Assembly: GCA_963663675.1 (NCBI GenBank)
Contig: OY760498.1
Coordinates: 3,038,001-3,102,000 of the forward strand
DNA from: CAINVV01 sp963663675
GTDB taxonomy: Bacteria > Bacteroidota > Bacteroidia > Bacteroidales > Prolixibacteraceae
Length of the DNA: 64,000 nt
Direction of reading: 5' to 3'
The notes below the pieces were generated by a model. The model worked only from the letters and a program-made list of their open reading frames with translations, did not search any database and was not told the origin of the DNA. The translations under genes and the position numbers were made by a program. Below are positions 43,695 through 52,486 of this stretch, piece after piece. The first letter of the stretch is position 1, and the number at the start of each line of letters is the position of its first letter.

Positions 43695-44054
43695 TCAGTT
43701 CTCTTTCGGTTTATCTATGAAATGTGAAACGACTGCTCCAAGTCCGCCAAAAAGCATCATAAACCCAACTACCAGAACCCCCATCGTATCTCCGTGATCA
43801 TCGAGGAGACCTGAATTTTGACTGACAAACAGTGCCAGGCACAACCCTGATCCTACTCCCACGAAGATCATTCCCAGCCTGAGCCAGGGAAAACGGAAGG
43901 TATGACGGCGTACCCTGAAAATCTCCGAGACATCGGTATTTTTTTCAATCAATGCCATGCGTTCCTTGTTGCGTGCCTGGATGTAATAATACCATCCGAA
44001 AAAAATGCTTGCGAAAAAACCAAGCCAGACCAAAGACAGAGAAAAGTCATCCAT
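43695..44054 (-). CDS. Small membrane protein beside the ECF sigma factor
   Basis: The 119-residue protein has an N-terminal membrane helix (about 5-25), a basic cytoplasmic stretch (ARNKERMALIEKN, then RVRRHTFRFPWLR) and two more helices (about 57-75 and 88-110). Such DUF6249-like proteins are often encoded next to ECF sigma genes in Bacteroidota, but their job is unknown. It is the first gene of the operon, five bases ahead of the sigma gene. Confidence 0.7.
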   Translation of the reverse strand: MDDFSLSLVWLGFFASIFFGWYYYIQARNKERMALIEKNTDVSEIFRVRRHTFRFPWLRLGMIFVGVGSGLCLALFVSQNSGLLDDHGDTMGVLVVGFMMLFGGLGAVVSHFIDKPKEN

Positions 44055-44255
44055 AATATTGACGTTTTAAGTTTTGTCCTTAAGATCGGAGAATACAGTA
44101 AAGGTTACAATTATTGAGAGAAGAATTTCAGATAACATAAAAATTTTCAAAAACGTGATTATTAAAAGGCTGTTTAAAATCATCTGATATTTTTCTCACG
44201 GACAAAATCAAAAAATCTTTACCTTTAAAAACGAACTATTAACGCTGCTTAACCA

Positions 44256-47200
44256 ATGAAAAATTACTCGCTGCTACTGTTATTATCATGGATTATTCTC
44301 TCCTGCTCCCAACCCAAAAGAGATTTCAAAGCGACCGGTCTTCGTTGCGAGTACCTGGAGAATCCAACAGGTATTGACCTCCCGTCCCCAAGACTTTCCT
44401 GGAAAATGGAATCTTCAGACCAGGGAGCACTACAATCGGATTATCATATTATGGTGGCCACCAGTGAAGAATTGCTGCAAAAAGATACGCCCGATCTATG
44501 GGATTCAAAAATGACAAAATCGGAGGAGAGCCTGTTAATCCCTTATGCAGGAAAGCCGTTAAAATCAGGCATGAAAGCCTTCTGGAAGGTCCGGATAAGA
44601 AATGAACAGCATTTTCCCTCCGCCTGGAGTGAAACAGCCTCCTGGGAAATGGGACTTCTCAGTAAAGAGGACTGGAAAGCAGTATGGATTGGTGCTCCTG
44701 AATCGATTAACACCGGACACTGGAGACTTCCTGCTCCCCAGCTGAGAAAAGAGGTGAACCTGTCCAAAAAGGTTAAAAAAGCCAGGGCATACATCAGCGG
44801 ACTGGGCTACTACGAACTATACATCAACGGGGAAAAAATCGGGGACCATGTACTATCTCCCAACCAGACCAATTATGACATCCGAAAACTTGAAAAATGG
44901 GAGGAGTCCAAAATTGGCAATATGACCACCACCGTTTTGTATGAAACTCACGATATCACTTCAGTACTTAAAACAGGCACCAATGCATTGGGTGTCATGC
45001 TCGGAAACGGTTGGTACATACAGGCAGACCGCCCCAAGGATACCATGTTGTGGTACAACACGCCGCGCCTGATAGCCCAATTCTCGATTGAATATGAGGA
45101 TGGCACCATGGAACTGATAATCAGCGACAATAGCTGGAAAACCTCTGTAAGCCCCATTATTTACAACGGATTACATACAGGGGAAATCTACGACGCAAGG
45201 ATGGAACAAAAAGGTTGGACCTTGGCCGGATTTGATGATTCCAAATGGATAAATGCTGAAAATGTTCAGGCTCCTTCCGGGATTCTAAAGTCACAGGTTT
45301 CGCCACCTGACAGGGTTACGAGGACCATAAAACCCGTTTCCGTGACGGAGCCGGCTAAAGGAACCTACCGTTTCGACATGGGCGAGATGATTTCCGGATG
45401 GGCAAGGCTAAATATTTCCGGTCCGAAAGGAACCTCCGTTCAAATGCGGTTTATCGAAGAATTGGGTCCGGGATACGATCAGACTGATACCTACATATTG
45501 AAAGGAGAAGGATCTGAGAGATGGGAGCCCCGTTTTACCTGGCATGCATTTAGGTACGTGGAAGTGAGCGGTTCACCAACCCGGCTGACTGCCGAAAATC
45601 TCGAAGGCAGGGTTGTGAATACGGACATTACTCCTGCCGGGGAGTTTGATTCATCGAATAAACTACTGAACAAAATCCTGGATAATTACAGGCGCACCCA
45701 ACTTGGCAATGTACATGGCTGCATTCCAAGCGATTGCCCCCACCGTGAACGCAGGGGATATACCGGCGACGGACAAATATCTGCGAAAGCCGCCATATAT
45801 AACTTCAATATGGCCCCATTTTATACCAAGTGGCTGAACGACATACGTGATGCGCAAAACCATGAGACCGGTTATGTGCCCAACACAACTCCCTACCAGG
45901 ACGGTGGAGGCGGAACTGCCTGGGGATCGGCCTACGTTATCATTCCCTGGTATATGTATTTGTACTATGGGGATACTCGCATTATGTCAGATCATTATAC
46001 CGGCATGAAACATTGGATAGAGTACTTGAAAGGCCAGTTGAACAGCGACGGAATCCTGGTCAACCAGGGACTTGGTGAGTGGGTTCCACCTGAGCAGGTT
46101 GAACTTCCGGCCGATTTTGTCAACAGCTGCTACTATTTCCATTGCTGCAGGCTGATGACCGATATCAGCAGTGTTCTTGGCAAAAATACTGACACAGAAT
46201 ACTTTAACAAACTGGCAGAGAAAGCAAAAACAGACATCAACAATGCTTACTTCAACAAAGCCACCTCCAGCTATTCAGTTGGAAAACAGGGTGCGAATGC
46301 ATTCACGCTGGGATTCGGGATAACGGAAAAAAGTGATATAAATGCAGTATTTGCAGATCTTGTAAAAAAAGTGATCACCGATAACAAGGCCCATTTTGAT
46401 ACTGGTATCCTGGGCACTCCCCTCCTCCTGGAAGTCCTGACTAACCTGGGACGAACAGATGTGGCATACACCCTGATGACACAGCGGGATTACCCCGGCT
46501 TCGGGCACATGATTGAGAAAGGAGCAACGACTATCTGGGAAACCTGGTTGGGAGATGCATCCCACAGCCATCCTATGTTCGGCAGCGTTTGTGCCTGGTA
46601 TTACCAGAGTCTTGGGGGCATCTCTCCGGATCCGCTGGCACCCGGTTTCAAAAAATCCATAATCAAACCTTTTCCGGTAAGTGCTCTGTCCTATGTAAAT
46701 TGCTCCTATCCTTCACAATACGGAAAAATAATATCCAACTGGAAATTTTCCGGCGATGATTTTCTGTTGGAAGTATCTATTCCAGCCAATACTTCTGCTT
46801 CCATCTACGTCTTCGGGGATCAGACCCGTATTATTTCTTCGGACGAATCCTCCGATTCAGGAGGCAGGAACGCAAAGCTGACCGGAAAAGATGGACTGTT
46901 CACTGTTTATGAGGTATTATCCGGCAGTTATAAATTCGAATCCAAAGCCGCCAGAAAGCTGCTCAAGAAAACGATTCTGCCGGCTCCGGTTATTCATCCC
47001 TCTGATACAATGGTAAATATCCATGATTCCATACCGGTAAATATTACTGCGGACATTTCAGGGCCGGGAATTTATTATACCACGGATGGCTCTGAACCGG
47101 ATACACTGGACTATCCATTCTCTAAAATATTCTATGTAAAAAACCCAGTACTGATCAGGGCTAAAACCATCGTCAGCGGATTTGAATCAAGTTTTTCCAC

Positions 47201-47657
47201 TTCAAGCAGAATCGATTTTATTGACGAAACAGTTAACGGACTTAACGTGGAATATTATGTCGGCGAATGGAATAAAATGCCGGATTTCTCTGTATTGAAG
47301 TCGGCGAAAACTGGAAGTGCCACAAGTTTTACCCTGGAAAAAATATCTTCTCCAAAAGATAAGTTTGCTTTGCTTTTTGAAGGAAAAATCCGGATTGAAA
47401 AAGCAGGGACCTATAAATTCTACATCCGTTCGAATGACGGAACCCGCCTCTTTGTGGACAATAAACTTGTTGTCGACAATGACGGATCACACGGAGCCGA
47501 TTTTGAAAAATCATCATCTGTTACTCTCAGCGAAGGTGTTCATCCCGTTAAACTGCAATATTTTCAGGCCGGAGGAGGCATGTTCCTCAATGTAAAATAT
47601 TCAGGACCCGAAATTGAAAAACAAATGATCCCGGCTGCTGTTTTATTCCGCAGATAA
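44256..47657 (+). CDS. GH78 alpha-L-rhamnosidase lipoprotein with C-terminal CHB_HEX and PA14 domains
   Basis: The 1133-residue protein has a lipobox IILSC (Cys17), so it is probably surface- or periplasm-anchored. Beta-sandwich domains come first (FKATGLRCEYLENPTGIDLPS at the start), then the GH78 catalytic (alpha/alpha)6 barrel with the signature DCPHRERRGYTGDGQ at 493-507, holding the acidic catalytic residues, and a C-terminal beta domain. Two additions follow: a chitobiase C-terminal-like fold (about 905-985, GIYYTTDGSEPD) and a PA14 carbohydrate-binding domain (about 995-1130, KFYIRSNDGTRLFVDNKLVV). It should remove terminal alpha-L-rhamnose from glycans. The extra domains suggest binding to a complex substrate. 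Confidence 0.92.
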   Translation: MKNYSLLLLLSWIILSCSQPKRDFKATGLRCEYLENPTGIDLPSPRLSWKMESSDQGALQSDYHIMVATSEELLQKDTPDLWDSKMTKSEESLLIPYAGKPLKSGMKAFWKVRIRNEQHFPSAWSETASWEMGLLSKEDWKAVWIGAPESINTGHWRLPAPQLRKEVNLSKKVKKARAYISGLGYYELYINGEKIGDHVLSPNQTNYDIRKLEKWEESKIGNMTTTVLYETHDITSVLKTGTNALGVMLGNGWYIQADRPKDTMLWYNTPRLIAQFSIEYEDGTMELIISDNSWKTSVSPIIYNGLHTGEIYDARMEQKGWTLAGFDDSKWINAENVQAPSGILKSQVSPPDRVTRTIKPVSVTEPAKGTYRFDMGEMISGWARLNISGPKGTSVQMRFIEELGPGYDQTDTYILKGEGSERWEPRFTWHAFRYVEVSGSPTRLTAENLEGRVVNTDITPAGEFDSSNKLLNKILDNYRRTQLGNVHGCIPSDCPHRERRGYTGDGQISAKAAIYNFNMAPFYTKWLNDIRDAQNHETGYVPNTTPYQDGGGGTAWGSAYVIIPWYMYLYYGDTRIMSDHYTGMKHWIEYLKGQLNSDGILVNQGLGEWVPPEQVELPADFVNSCYYFHCCRLMTDISSVLGKNTDTEYFNKLAEKAKTDINNAYFNKATSSYSVGKQGANAFTLGFGITEKSDINAVFADLVKKVITDNKAHFDTGILGTPLLLEVLTNLGRTDVAYTLMTQRDYPGFGHMIEKGATTIWETWLGDASHSHPMFGSVCAWYYQSLGGISPDPLAPGFKKSIIKPFPVSALSYVNCSYPSQYGKIISNWKFSGDDFLLEVSIPANTSASIYVFGDQTRIISSDESSDSGGRNAKLTGKDGLFTVYEVLSGSYKFESKAARKLLKKTILPAPVIHPSDTMVNIHDSIPVNITADISGPGIYYTTDGSEPDTLDYPFSKIFYVKNPVLIRAKTIVSGFESSFSTSSRIDFIDETVNGLNVEYYVGEWNKMPDFSVLKSAKTGSATSFTLEKISSPKDKFALLFEGKIRIEKAGTYKFYIRSNDGTRLFVDNKLVVDNDGSHGADFEKSSSVTLSEGVHPVKLQYFQAGGGMFLNVKYSGPEIEKQMIPAAVLFRR

Positions 47658-47748
47658 TTTAACTTTAACATCGAAAATCAAACACAGAATAATCAGTATC
47701 CGAAGTACTCAGATCGAAACTTTGTTAAATTATAATATCTACAAACTA

Positions 47749-50310
47749 ATGGAAAACAATTCAAAGTCAAAAAATCAACAAACAAGAAGAAATTTTCTGA
47801 AAAATGCGGCATCAGGGACCGCCCTGCTTGCATTGGCGCCCACAACCAATCTTTTTGCCGGTTTCCCTGCCACAACAGAATGGAAATCTGATGCCACCAA
47901 GTTTAAAATTCATATGATCGGCCAGGCGCATATCGATCCGGTATGGCTCTGGAGCTGGACAGAAGGTGTTTCTGTTGTACACAGCACATTTCAGTCGGCG
48001 CTGGATCGCATGAAGGAGACTCCCGATTTCAAATTTACGGCAAGCTCGGCCCAGTTTTACCAATGGGTATCTGAAAATGATCCGAACATGCTTAAAGAAA
48101 TCCGCAAACGTGTTGATGAAGGCCGCTGGAGTGTTGTCGGCGGTTGGTGGGTTGAACCTGATATGAATATCCCTTCGGGAGAAGCCATGGTAAGACAGGG
48201 ACTTTACGGTCAGCTTACCTTGCAACGTCTGCTCGGACACCGTTCAAAAGTAGCCTTTAATCCGGATTCGTTCGGACATACCGGTAACCTGCCACAGATC
48301 ATCAAACTCCAGGGAATGGAGAATTACATCTTCATGCGTCCGGGAATCAGGGAAAAAATATTGCCATCCGACCTGTTCTGGTGGGAAGGTACCGATGGAA
48401 CCAAGGTACTTACCTACAGGATCCAGATGAGTTACAATGATAGTGGTCCGGTTCGCTCTCGCATCGAAAGCATTGTAAACCAGTATTCGAACCAACCGTT
48501 CAAAAGTTTTATGGCCTATTACGGTGCCGGAGACCATGGTGGCGGACCAACAAAAATCAATATTAGCTCCATCAACGAAATTAAAGTCGAAAAAGGTGCA
48601 CCAACTGTTGTTTACAGTACACCGGACATATATTTCAAAGAGGCCCGCGCCATGAATTATCCTGATCTGCCTGTAATTCATGACGACCTTCAACATCATG
48701 CGGTTGGCTGCTATACAGCTGAATCAGAAATTAAAAAGGGCAACCGCATGTCGGAAGCCGCCCTGGTTGCTGCCGAAAAGGTCGCTGCCATTGGATCCGT
48801 TTCCTGGGGTGCTCATTATCCAAAACAGGAGTTAACTGCTGCATGGCACAAAGTACTGTTCTTGCAGTTCCACGATAGTTTGGCAGGTTCATCGCTCTAC
48901 GACCATTCACAAAATGCACGTGAAGGGTACGGATATGCGCTGGATATTGCCAATCAGACAACTTTCATGGCTGTCCAGAAGCTTGAATGGCAGGTTGCTG
49001 CTGAAGATCCTGAATCCCAGTATCTGCTGGTATTCAACCCACATGCCTGGGAAGTGAACAGCAACATTGAATACGATTACAACTGGGGCAATATGCACAA
49101 ATCCTCAAGAGTGGATGATGAAAAAGGCAATGCCCTGGCACACCAATGGGCACCCGGATCTTCAGAAGCAGGCAGCCGCAAGAAACTGGTTGTCAGCATG
49201 ACAGTTCCGCCAATGGGTTACCGCCAGATTCGTCTCCGGGATTTTGAAAATCCTGCTCCTGCAAAAGTTGTTAAGGTCACGGAAAATACCATTGAAAACG
49301 ATTTCATAAAACTTCATCTCTCCTACAACGGTACAATCGGAATTTTCGACAAGGCTAGCGGTAAAGAGTTGTTCGCAGGCAAAGATACGGGTTGCAGGGC
49401 GATCATAATTGATGATCCGAGCGATACCTGGAGCCACGACATCAAGACCTACGACAAAGAGATTGGCGCTTTCGGCAATGCCACCTTCATCATCCTGGAA
49501 GAGGGCCCATTGCGTGGCAAGATTCGTTCCATCACAACTTACGGAAAGTCCATTCTTACCATCGACTGGACCTTGTATGCTAACTCCAGAAATCCGGAAG
49601 CACTAGTCACTCTCGACTGGCATGAACACCTGAAAATGCTGAAGTTCTCCTTCCCGGTCGACGTGGAATCTCCGGTCGCCACTTATGAAACATCTTACGG
49701 AACTATAGTACGCAAAGCAAACGGAGATGAAGATCCGGGCCAGCGTTGGATTGACGTAACCGGCAAGAACGGTTCAGCTACCTACGGACTTACCGTCCTT
49801 AACGATGCCAAATACGGATACAGCATTGCAGGAAGCGATATGCGTATTTCTGTTGCCAGATCTGCAGTTTACGCCCATCACAATCCAAAAGTTCTGGATA
49901 TGAAGGCTGAGCATTACTGGCAGGATCAGGGTATTCAAAAATTCCGCCTGATGCTTGTTCCTCACAATGAGAGCTGGCAGCAGAACAATGTGGCAAGAAT
50001 TGCTGAAGAATTTATTTCACCATCAGTGCCGATTTACCAGGGTATTCACAGGGGAACAATGCCAAAATCAGGATCTTTCATCTCTGCTGAAGCCGATAAC
50101 ATCATTGTATCCGCGGTGAAACAGTCAGAAAACGGTGAAGATCTTATTCTTCGCTGCGTAGAAACTAACGGAATGGCCGGACCTGCCAATCTGGATCTTG
50201 GTTTTGCAAAACGCAAATGGAGCGGCAATTTCCATGCATACGAAATCAAAACTCTGAGATTAAGTGTTAAATCCGGCAGTATCAAGGAAGTCAACCTGCT
50301 GGAAGAGTAA
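47749..50310 (+). CDS. GH38 alpha-mannosidase with a Tat signal peptide
   Basis: The ATG at 47749 gives 853 residues. The N-terminus carries a twin-arginine signal, TRRNFLKNAASGTALLALA, with the arginine pair at 13-14, so the enzyme is probably folded and metal-loaded before export. The zinc motif is His61 and Asp63 in GQAHIDPVWLW, and the nucleophile is likely Asp173 in FNPDSFGHTGNLPQ. AGDHGGGPTK and LQFHDSLAGSS also match GH38. It follows the GH78 gene by 91 bases and ends before a hairpin and strong terminator. It shares the family but not the export route with the second GH38 at 52487. Confidence 0.94.
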   Translation: MENNSKSKNQQTRRNFLKNAASGTALLALAPTTNLFAGFPATTEWKSDATKFKIHMIGQAHIDPVWLWSWTEGVSVVHSTFQSALDRMKETPDFKFTASSAQFYQWVSENDPNMLKEIRKRVDEGRWSVVGGWWVEPDMNIPSGEAMVRQGLYGQLTLQRLLGHRSKVAFNPDSFGHTGNLPQIIKLQGMENYIFMRPGIREKILPSDLFWWEGTDGTKVLTYRIQMSYNDSGPVRSRIESIVNQYSNQPFKSFMAYYGAGDHGGGPTKINISSINEIKVEKGAPTVVYSTPDIYFKEARAMNYPDLPVIHDDLQHHAVGCYTAESEIKKGNRMSEAALVAAEKVAAIGSVSWGAHYPKQELTAAWHKVLFLQFHDSLAGSSLYDHSQNAREGYGYALDIANQTTFMAVQKLEWQVAAEDPESQYLLVFNPHAWEVNSNIEYDYNWGNMHKSSRVDDEKGNALAHQWAPGSSEAGSRKKLVVSMTVPPMGYRQIRLRDFENPAPAKVVKVTENTIENDFIKLHLSYNGTIGIFDKASGKELFAGKDTGCRAIIIDDPSDTWSHDIKTYDKEIGAFGNATFIILEEGPLRGKIRSITTYGKSILTIDWTLYANSRNPEALVTLDWHEHLKMLKFSFPVDVESPVATYETSYGTIVRKANGDEDPGQRWIDVTGKNGSATYGLTVLNDAKYGYSIAGSDMRISVARSAVYAHHNPKVLDMKAEHYWQDQGIQKFRLMLVPHNESWQQNNVARIAEEFISPSVPIYQGIHRGTMPKSGSFISAEADNIIVSAVKQSENGEDLILRCVETNGMAGPANLDLGFAKRKWSGNFHAYEIKTLRLSVKSGSIKEVNLLEE

Positions 50311-50319
50311 TTGTCAACT

Positions 50320-50338
50320 ATTGGGTTTATAACCCAAT
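50320..50338 (+). repeat. Short hairpin after the Tat-type GH38 gene
   Basis: ATTGGGTT at 50320-50327 and AACCCAAT at 50331-50338 form a perfect 8-base stem with a three-base loop, nine bases after the stop codon. There is no T run, so it may protect the mRNA 3' end ahead of the terminator. Confidence 0.5.
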
Positions 50339-50350
50339 CTTAAAGAAAAT

Positions 50351-50396
50351 CACAGAGTTGTAAAGAAATCCTCTTTATGGCTCTGTGTTTTTTTTT
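50351..50396 (+). terminator. Strong Rho-independent terminator after the Tat-type GH38 gene
   Basis: The outer stem CACAGAG (50351-50357) / CTCTGTG (50381-50387) encloses an inner stem TAAAGA (50361-50366) / TCTTTA (50372-50377), followed by nine T. It separates GH92-to-GH38 transcription from the downstream glycosidase genes. Confidence 0.85.
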
Positions 50397-50422
50397 GTGT
50401 AATTTCCAATCACAAGATTTAA

Positions 50423-52411
50423 ATGCCGGTTAAGTTGATAAAAGAGATATTTGTCCTGATCCTTTCATTTCTGACAGCCTGCAGTGATACTGATACAACC
50501 TGCACCGATTACGCTTCCATTTCAAAGAAAGATGCCTGGATGCATCATCCGGTACTGGGAGATCCCTCTTTCGACCAGTTTACCCGATACGAAAACAATC
50601 CTTTGCAGAGAGGTATTCCCCCGCTGGAATGGCCGGTCAACGGGTTCTGTTTCGAAGATCCTGTCACAGGAAACGAATACATCTATGTAGGACAATATCC
50701 TAAAAACTACGCGATTGCAGCAAATGATCAGCCGCTGGATATCACAATGGGCTGTGTTGTTTTCTGCTCCGGTGATCATGGCAAAACCTGGCAGAACAAA
50801 GGACCTGTATTCCTTGACAAGAACTTTGTTCCGGATGGCGAAAGTAAACCAATAACATTTGCACCAGATGTATCGGTTGTTTGTTTCGGAGGCAAATATT
50901 ATGCAGGATTCGACTATGTCACTTCCGAATTTTCCTGGTCAGGCAACAGTCTGAAACACAGCGGACTGGCAATTGCTGTCGCTGATTCGCCGGAGGGTCC
51001 TTTCCGGATTTTCAAAAAACCGGCAGTCCCCTGCAGTTTCTTTTATGACCACCCTGTTTTTGGCAAATACAACCGTTGTTATGCCGGCACACTGCTAAAA
51101 ACATCCAGCCAATGGATCATGTTGTTTATGCTTGATTCCGGGCCTAATTTCAGCTGGGCGCTTGCAGCGGTATCGGCACCATCCCCAGAAGGACCCTGGT
51201 CAAAGCCTGTTTTGATAAAAAGTGTTGAGGATGCAGGATATTATCCCTCACTCATGGAATTTTTCCCCGCTTTTCAGCACCATGATACAATTTATGCTCC
51301 AGCCACTTCTGTCGCTTTGAACCGGAATTTTCAGGTCTTGCTGGCAGTTCCGTCCGCAGATGTTATGCAACCGGAAAAGTGGAAATTAGCGAAAGAAGGT
51401 TCATTGTGGCACAGTGAGAACAGGGAAAACGAGTATGCCGGGATCTGGGGTCAGACGTTCAGCGGCTATTTCAGTAAGAAAGGGCAGTTCAAGGTTATCT
51501 TTCCCTCTCTTGATCCACAGAAAAGGGGTACAATCAACCTTGCTACCACAGACTGGAATATTTTCTACCGAAGTTCCGGATTTGTCTTGGCAGGCAATAA
51601 CGGCGCCTCATTCTCCACCATTCCTAATTTCTACCTGCGACCCGAAATTAATGCAAGCTTTTCCTGGTACGGCTCCGTCGCAGTACTTCTGAATGCAAGA
51701 CCTCCATTGGGCCCGAATACTCCAAAAGCCGACGCAACCCTACATCCGTTGATGTTCAATGATCAGATCAGGGTCCAGCTTTCAGGAAACAAGTGGTTTC
51801 TGATTCACTCAGATCTCTCCGGCAGAACCGACACTATAAGTAATGGCTCATTAGAAAACAAGGGAACCACAAATTTGAAGATCAGTTATCCGGGTGAAGA
51901 AACTGCTTTATCAATCAATGGTAAGTTTGCCTGGAAAGGAAAAATAAATAACCTCCAACCCGGAAGAGTCGGGTTGATGGCGCTGCCCCACTCGGGCCTG
52001 GATGTGAAAAATTTTACTGTAACAGGCAAACAACTGCCGGGTTATACGGCATGGCTTTACACGGAAGGTCTGTTGAATGCCGGTAACAACCTCAATAACT
52101 GGACCATAATAAAGGATGATTCACTTTTTCTATTTGGTACAGGAGCTATCGCAAAAATTGATAACGCGAAAGTAAAATGGAGTTTCAAAGGTTCAGGCTT
52201 TGATCTCTATGCACCCGGGACAAAAGAATCAGGTCTGGTCCACATCATCCTGAATGGAGAAAATCTGGCTGAGATTGATTTGCATTCCGAAAATCCCCAA
52301 AAAAGCAAAATAGTATATTCCTTGCGCAATTTACCCCGGAAAAACAACGCATTGGTAGTTAAAGGGGTAAACGGGAAAATTGTCGTGGATTGTTTGATGG
52401 TATATGATTAA
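50423..52411 (+). CDS. Lipoprotein with a GH43/GH32-like five-bladed propeller, divergent
   Basis: The 662-residue protein has a clear lipobox LTAC (Cys20). Residues about 60-400 look like a five-bladed beta-propeller glycosidase related to clan GH-F/GH-J or GH130: TFAPDVSVVCFGGKYYAG, AVADSPEGPFRIF and AAVSAPSPEGPWSKP are blade strands common in GH43-type folds. Residues about 430-545 resemble a jelly-roll or DUF1080-like sugar-binding module (ISYPGEETALSINGKFAWKG), and a further beta domain ends the protein. I could not assign the catalytic residues with confidence, so activity and family are open. It is the first gene after the terminator and 75 bases ahead of the second GH38. Confidence 0.6.
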   Translation: MPVKLIKEIFVLILSFLTACSDTDTTCTDYASISKKDAWMHHPVLGDPSFDQFTRYENNPLQRGIPPLEWPVNGFCFEDPVTGNEYIYVGQYPKNYAIAANDQPLDITMGCVVFCSGDHGKTWQNKGPVFLDKNFVPDGESKPITFAPDVSVVCFGGKYYAGFDYVTSEFSWSGNSLKHSGLAIAVADSPEGPFRIFKKPAVPCSFFYDHPVFGKYNRCYAGTLLKTSSQWIMLFMLDSGPNFSWALAAVSAPSPEGPWSKPVLIKSVEDAGYYPSLMEFFPAFQHHDTIYAPATSVALNRNFQVLLAVPSADVMQPEKWKLAKEGSLWHSENRENEYAGIWGQTFSGYFSKKGQFKVIFPSLDPQKRGTINLATTDWNIFYRSSGFVLAGNNGASFSTIPNFYLRPEINASFSWYGSVAVLLNARPPLGPNTPKADATLHPLMFNDQIRVQLSGNKWFLIHSDLSGRTDTISNGSLENKGTTNLKISYPGEETALSINGKFAWKGKINNLQPGRVGLMALPHSGLDVKNFTVTGKQLPGYTAWLYTEGLLNAGNNLNNWTIIKDDSLFLFGTGAIAKIDNAKVKWSFKGSGFDLYAPGTKESGLVHIILNGENLAEIDLHSENPQKSKIVYSLRNLPRKNNALVVKGVNGKIVVDCLMVYD

Positions 52412-52486
52412 ATGCATTAACTTTAAGTCACTTCTTCCCTCTTTTAACCAATGGAATAATATTTCATTAACTACTAACTGTTTACT

